Source: Typhlomys cinereus | Taxonomy: Eukaryota > Chordata > Mammalia > Rodentia > Platacanthomyidae | Assembly: GCA_023101885.1 (NCBI GenBank) | Contig: JALPQD010000409.1 | Span: 1,700,610 to 1,764,609 of the forward strand | DNA: 64,000 nucleotides | Reading direction: 5' to 3' | Shown: piece after piece, positions 59,740 to 64,000 of the stretch | Position numbering within the stretch: the first letter of the stretch is position 1 | Layout of the letters: each line of letters opens with the position of its first letter | The notes under the pieces: model-generated | The model's input: the letters and a program-made list of their open reading frames with translations, nothing else | Told to the model about the DNA's origin: nothing | Databases searched by the model: none | Translations under genes and position numbers: made by a program

Positions 59740-60294
59740 TGTTGGGCCTGCCCAAGGATAACAGTCTGGGAGGGAGTGAGCAGGGCATAGCTTAGCACAT
59801 GGGGCCAAAGATGGCGCTGGGAGCTGGTGTCCTAGGCATAACCCTGATCACATTACGCAGAGTCCTAATTGGCTTATAGGAGCCAACATAGATTTATGTT
59901 TAGTCTGACCTATGCAGAGTATGTGCTATACTGACCATCAAGGTAATTGGCTGCTCGTTTTGTGCGCTTGGATTCTTTGTCTATATAAGCTGATTTGTTC
60001 CCCCAATAAACTGAGATCTTGCTTTGACAAACTCCCCATCTGTGGCTGAGTCTCTGGAGGACAGAGGCGGAGGTGCGGGCGGTTAGGCTTTACTTATCTT
60101 TGTCGTTACAGCCAGGAGCTGTGTAACTGAGTGAATGAATGAGTGAGTGATGGAGTGTCGCTTTGACAGACTCCCTGCTGTGTCCGGAGGCCCCTGGATT
60201 TGGGTGAGGGTAAAGGGCCTGCAGCATATTTGCCTTTCTCTGCCCCAACGGCCTGGAGCCGTCACAGTGTGTGCCTGGGGGATTTGCCCCAGCA
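59740..60294 (+). mobile_element. class II (ERVK/IAP-like) solo LTR
   Basis: 555 bp, starting TGTTGGGC and ending CCCCAGCA, flanked by aagaac (59,734-59,739) and aagaat (60,295-60,300), a 6-bp duplication with one mismatch, which is the length typical of class II elements. Inside: 'ccaaagatggcgctggga' as in IAP-type U3 regions, a TATATAA box at 59,982-59,988 and AATAAA at 60,005-60,010. The U5 holds a partly repeated 'ctttgaca-actcc' block (60,021 and 60,161). CpG content is far above the flanks. The minus-strand frames across it are shadows. Confidence 0.88.
59982..60010 (+). promoter_or_regulatory. LTR TATA box and poly(A) signal
   Basis: TATATAA at 59,982-59,988 and AATAAA at 60,005-60,010, with short spacing typical of a compact class II LTR R region. 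Activity not known. Confidence 0.7.
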
Positions 60295-60300
60295 AAGAAT

Positions 60301-60654
60301 GAATGCATTTAATCTAGGTTCTCATATGTTGGGCATACAGCTTTTCATGCTATCTATTATAATTTCAGTGTTAATTGAATCAGTAGTGATGGTCATTTTC
60401 CATTTTTGTTGTTAATAAAATTGGTACCATCTCTCTAGATCAACCTTGGTCTGCCTAGATCAACCTACCTTTTTTCAAAGAAGGAATTTATGAAATGACT
60501 GTTTGAAATATTTCCTTTTTATTGATTTTTCTTATGCTTAATGAAGTGCAACTTATTCTTCCATTTTAGTTTTTTAAGCTAGAAGTAAACATTATAGATT
60601 TCAGGTATTTATTTTGAGGTAAATACATTCATAATTAAAACTGTTATATATTCA
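60301..60654. other. AT-rich unique DNA
   Basis: Nothing recognised. Confidence 0.45.
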
Positions 60655-61312
60655 ACACATTTTTAAAATTTAATTATTTGTGAACAAGATGAGTTTAAAT
60701 CATTGCCCTAATCCCCTCCTCTTTCACCCTCCCCATATAAACTCTCTTCTCCCACCTTCCCCTCACTTTATCCTTCCTGTTCTGTCTGTCCCTCCTGTCC
60801 TTTCCCTTGTGAGTATCACAGGATTCTATTTGGAATGCCTATATTTGTAAAAGAGTCAGATTTTTGTTGAACTTTATCTGAGTGTTCAGTAGGTGAAGTC
60901 GTAAGATGGGAAGTTCCTCTTCCCTTATCCAGAACCTATCCATGAGACATTCACTGAGAGCAGCTCTTTCTTATAAGATCCTACTTGGTCCTTAGGGGAA
61001 TGTTGGTAAGTCAGACATTGTATAGATCTAGTGGTAGATGTTTTCATCCCAGTGATCTTCTGAGTGAAGCAGCCTTGTCTTGGCTGGAGTGTGTTAATCA
61101 AGAGTACCTCATCCCACCTTTAGACTCTTGTAATTTTACTGCCCCCTCTTCCTCAAGGTTCACTGAGTATTGTTCTGGGATAAGATTTTAATGGGCTGAT
61201 TAGGGCTGAGTATTCCAAGTTGTACTCTCGCCTCATGTGCTTTTCTGCCTCACTATTCTTCTATTGTAATAGGGTGAAACTTGGTTGAGCTCTGAGAACT
61301 CTTTTTATCTAA
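60655..61312 (-). mobile_element. old L1 3' UTR, antisense
   Basis: T-rich start, CT-rich segment (60,709-60,800), then sequence parallel to the 3' UTRs at 36.8-37.4 and 49.1-49.6 kb ('tagactcttgtaattttact', 'gccccctcttcctcaag'). 5' truncated. Confidence 0.8.
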
Positions 61313-61995
61313 GGGACAAGAATGGATAGTCCCTATGCAGAGGAGCATAGAATGAAGAAAACAGGGGGGAAAAGCATGGAGCTTATCCACACAGAACACG
61401 GGGACAAAATTATACTAGAAGTTATAGGAATATAATTCCTCCTAATACAATCATGGTCAGAGAGGTCTTTAATACCCCCAAATACTATAGGCTTTTGTCA
61501 TTGCTCTTCGTTTCTCTCCAAAAAATGTCAGTAAGAACCTATTAGTGACGATGCAACACAAATGGATCACAGAACATGAGCAAAATATGTCAACTGGACT
61601 TCTTCATGCTGGATAGCTTACACAATACCAAGGAACAATGCAGAAGGTACTGGGGGAGAGAAATAATCACAAGCCCCATCAAAGGCATGTGATCTGTAAA
61701 TTGCAATATAAATCACCATGGCAACCAGTGTAATAGTGGCATGACTACCAAGGAGACAACCAACAGCTTTCTGATCGGGTACAAAACCCAGTGTCAGAAT
61801 GGTATCCATCCCTGTTACTGTAAACTAGGACAAGAACCTTAAAAAAGAAGGAAATAGATCAATAGGGATGACAGTCAATAAATTTATAGGTAGGAAGACA
61901 ATATACCAAACTGCTCTGTGGTAGCTGTTATTATACCCATAGAATGAGAGACACTGGATATCTTTGGGTACAAACTGGATGAAACTGGTTTAAAA
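61313..61995 (+). mobile_element. old L1 3' UTR fragment, sense
   Basis: Collinear with 53,590-54,330: 'gggacaagaatggatagtcc', 'agagaaataatcacaagcc', 'tataaatcaccatggcaac'. A 63-codon minus-strand frame here and two at 53.9-54.4 kb are shadows. Flanked by antisense L1 on both sides. Confidence 0.85.
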
Positions 61996-64000
61996 TATCA
62001 GTGAGGTGGCCAGAATAGAGATAGACTTATTTAGTTTCTGCTTGATGTGGGAATACTTTAAGTTTTTCACTATTTAGAATAACCCTTGTTATTGGCTTGT
62101 TGATTCTATCCTTATTGTCTCTAGAGCTTTTACCATAAGTGGATGTTCAATTTTGTCAAGTGCTTTTTCTCTGTTGAGAGAATCTTGTGGTTTTAGTGTT
62201 GCATTTGTTCATATGATGAATTACTTTTATTGATTTGCTAATGTTGTTTCAAACTTATGCATCTGAAATAAATACTAACTGATAATAGTAAATGAGTTTT
62301 TTAAATGATTTTGAATCCAGTTTAGTAAAAGTTTGGTGTTGATCTTTGCATCTGTCTTTATCAATGAAATTGGCCTACAGATTCTTTTGTATTGTGTCTT
62401 TATTTGGTTTTGAGATCAGTATAACATTGGCTACATAGAAATAGTATGGATGTTTTCCTTTGTTAACTATTTTTTAATAGTCTAAAGAGTAATGGTGTTA
62501 GTTGTTCTTTAAATATATGGTAGAATTCTGCTCTGAACCCAAACAGTCCTGTGATTTTTTTGATAGGAAGATTTGTAATTTCTTCTTTAACTTCATTACT
62601 ACTTATAGGACTATAGAAATAATTCAATTTATTCTGTTTCAATTTTATTAAGTTGTGTGTACGCAGAAATTCATCCATTTGTTTCTGATTGTCAAATTAT
62701 GTGAAGAATAAGTTTTTTAAGTATGACATTTTAATTCTCTGGATTTCGTTATGATCAGTTGTGATAATGCCTTTTTCATCTCTAACTTTATTAATTAGGA
62801 TTTTCGCTCTGGTTTTATTTAAATTGTCTAAGTGTTCATTAGTTTGTTTATTTTTACAAAGGACCAGCTCTTTGTTTTGTTGTTTCTTTATATCATTTTC
62901 TTTATCTCAATTTTATATTTTTCTTCTCTGGTTTACTAATCTCTGCTCATGTACTATGTTTTGAAATTAGATGGCTCTTGTTCCTTTAAGCTTTAAGCTA
63001 CATTGTTATTTACTTGTGATGTTCCTATTTTTGATGTAAGGATTGAGGGCTGTAAGATTTTCTTATAGGACAGTCTTCATTGTGTCGCATTGATTTTGAT
63101 GTATTGTGTTTTCATTATCATTGACACCTAGACATTTTTTAATTTCTATTTTGACTTTTTCCTGAAACTATTCCTCATTCAGTGTCATGGTGTTTAGTTT
63201 CCAGGAGTTTGTGAATTTTATGTCATTTAACTCACTGTGGATGTTTAAATTTATTCCATCTTGGACTGATAAAGTTCAGGATGATGATATGTTCTTTTCT
63301 GTATATGTGTAAGCTTGCTTTGTGGTCCAATAAGTAGTCTATTTCAGATAAAGTTCCATGGGTTGCTGAAAAACTATGTGATTACTTAATATTAGGTTGG
63401 AAAGTTCAGCTGTGATTGGTCAGGTCCATTTGGTTAATAGTTTGATTCTGCTCCCATATTTGTTCAAGTTTTGTCCTGTTGACCTACTCATTGGTGAGAG
63501 GGGGATGTTAACATTATTGTGTTTATGCCAATTTGATGTTTCAGAAATCAACATTTGTTTAGTGAATATGGATAAACCTATAATGAAGGTGTATATGTTC
63601 AGAATTCTGAAGTTTTCTTGATGGATTGTTCTTTTGACTAATATGTACTGGTTTTCTGTGTCTCTTATAATTTGTTTTGGCTTGTTGTCTATTTTGTCAG
63701 ATATCAAAACTGATGCTTCATCTTGTTTCCTTGTTCCATCACCTTGGAGTATCCTGATCCAGGTTTACTCCATGAGATTGTGTCTATTATTCATGGTGAG
63801 ATTTGTTTCTTGAAGGCAACAGATTAATGGTTTATGATTTTAATTCATGTTTCTATAATATGTCTCTTCATTGGAGAGTTAAATCCATTGCCATTTAGGG
63901 TTATAATTGAGAAATGTTTGCTGATTCTTGTCATTTTCGGAGTTTTTTTATTTGTGAATTGTATTTCCTGGCTTAGCAGTTGTGTTGATATTATTTTCCC
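61996..64000 (-). mobile_element. old L1 ORF2, antisense, runs off the window
   Basis: Antisense ORF2 from the reverse-transcriptase region (about 62,030-62,700) through the linker and endonuclease (about 63,200-63,850) to near the ORF2 start at the right edge. Only short frames survive (e.g. 62,463-62,678, 'LIKLKQNKLNYFYSPISSNE'). More diverged than the L1s at 20-48 kb. Confidence 0.9.

Noticed and set aside
60083..60308. Minus-strand frames of 70-72 codons
   Set aside because: They are antisense to the U5 part of the class II LTR.
1..64000. CRISPR arrays, bacterial-type operons, tRNA or rRNA genes
   Set aside because: No array of regular direct repeats with spacers, no coding density, and no tRNA outside SINE heads; the content is mammalian.

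Overview
The window looks like mammalian, very probably rodent, intergenic DNA: AT-rich, without a supportable host gene, and built mostly from retroelements. The rodent call rests on B1-type (7SL-derived) SINEs on both strands, tRNA-derived B2-like SINEs ending in CA repeats and A-rich tails, L1 elements with tandem-repeat (monomer) 5' UTRs, and many ERVL-MaLR copies. The B2-like SINE is not the usual mouse or rat consensus. A jerboa-like (dipodoid) or other non-murid rodent is a guess, not a result.

Layout. 1-635 is the 3' end and 3' LTR of a MaLR element. 636-11.8 kb is mostly single-copy AT-rich DNA with microsatellites, diverged SINEs, one MIR, ERVL-like LTR remnants and one possible LTR on the minus strand (about 7.44-8.17 kb). 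12.2-15.0 kb is an old antisense L1 with its 5' UTR. 15.2-17.0 kb has a B1, two well-preserved B2-like SINEs with 14-bp target-site duplications and a second MIR. 17.0-18.5 kb is a chimeric L1 block. 20.8-51.2 kb is an L1-dense block in which neighbouring copies alternate in strand. It includes a complete MaLR provirus with its 5-bp duplication (31,651-33,862), a second MaLR truncated by a 6.3-kb L1 (40,060-48,055), and an L1 palindrome centred near 23.39 kb. 51.5-54.6 kb is older L1 interrupted by an ERVL-like LTR. 54.6-59.1 kb is mostly unique. Two solo LTRs follow, one MaLR (59,081-59,438) and one class II/ERVK-like (59,740-60,294). The window ends in three older L1 pieces.

The open reading frames are fragments of L1 ORF1/ORF2, of MaLR internal sequence, or chance frames. 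No L1 here looks able to move: the longest reverse-transcriptase frame (402 codons, 44,179-45,387) reads FADN where FADD is expected, and the copies carry stops, frameshifts, deletions or truncations. No new protein-coding system was found. The points of interest are structural: a roughly 1.5-kb chimeric L1 junction present twice in inverted orientation, L1 hairpin architectures, a polyadenylated retroposed sequence inserted into the duplicated target of a SINE, and three unlike L1 promoter types within 35 kb.
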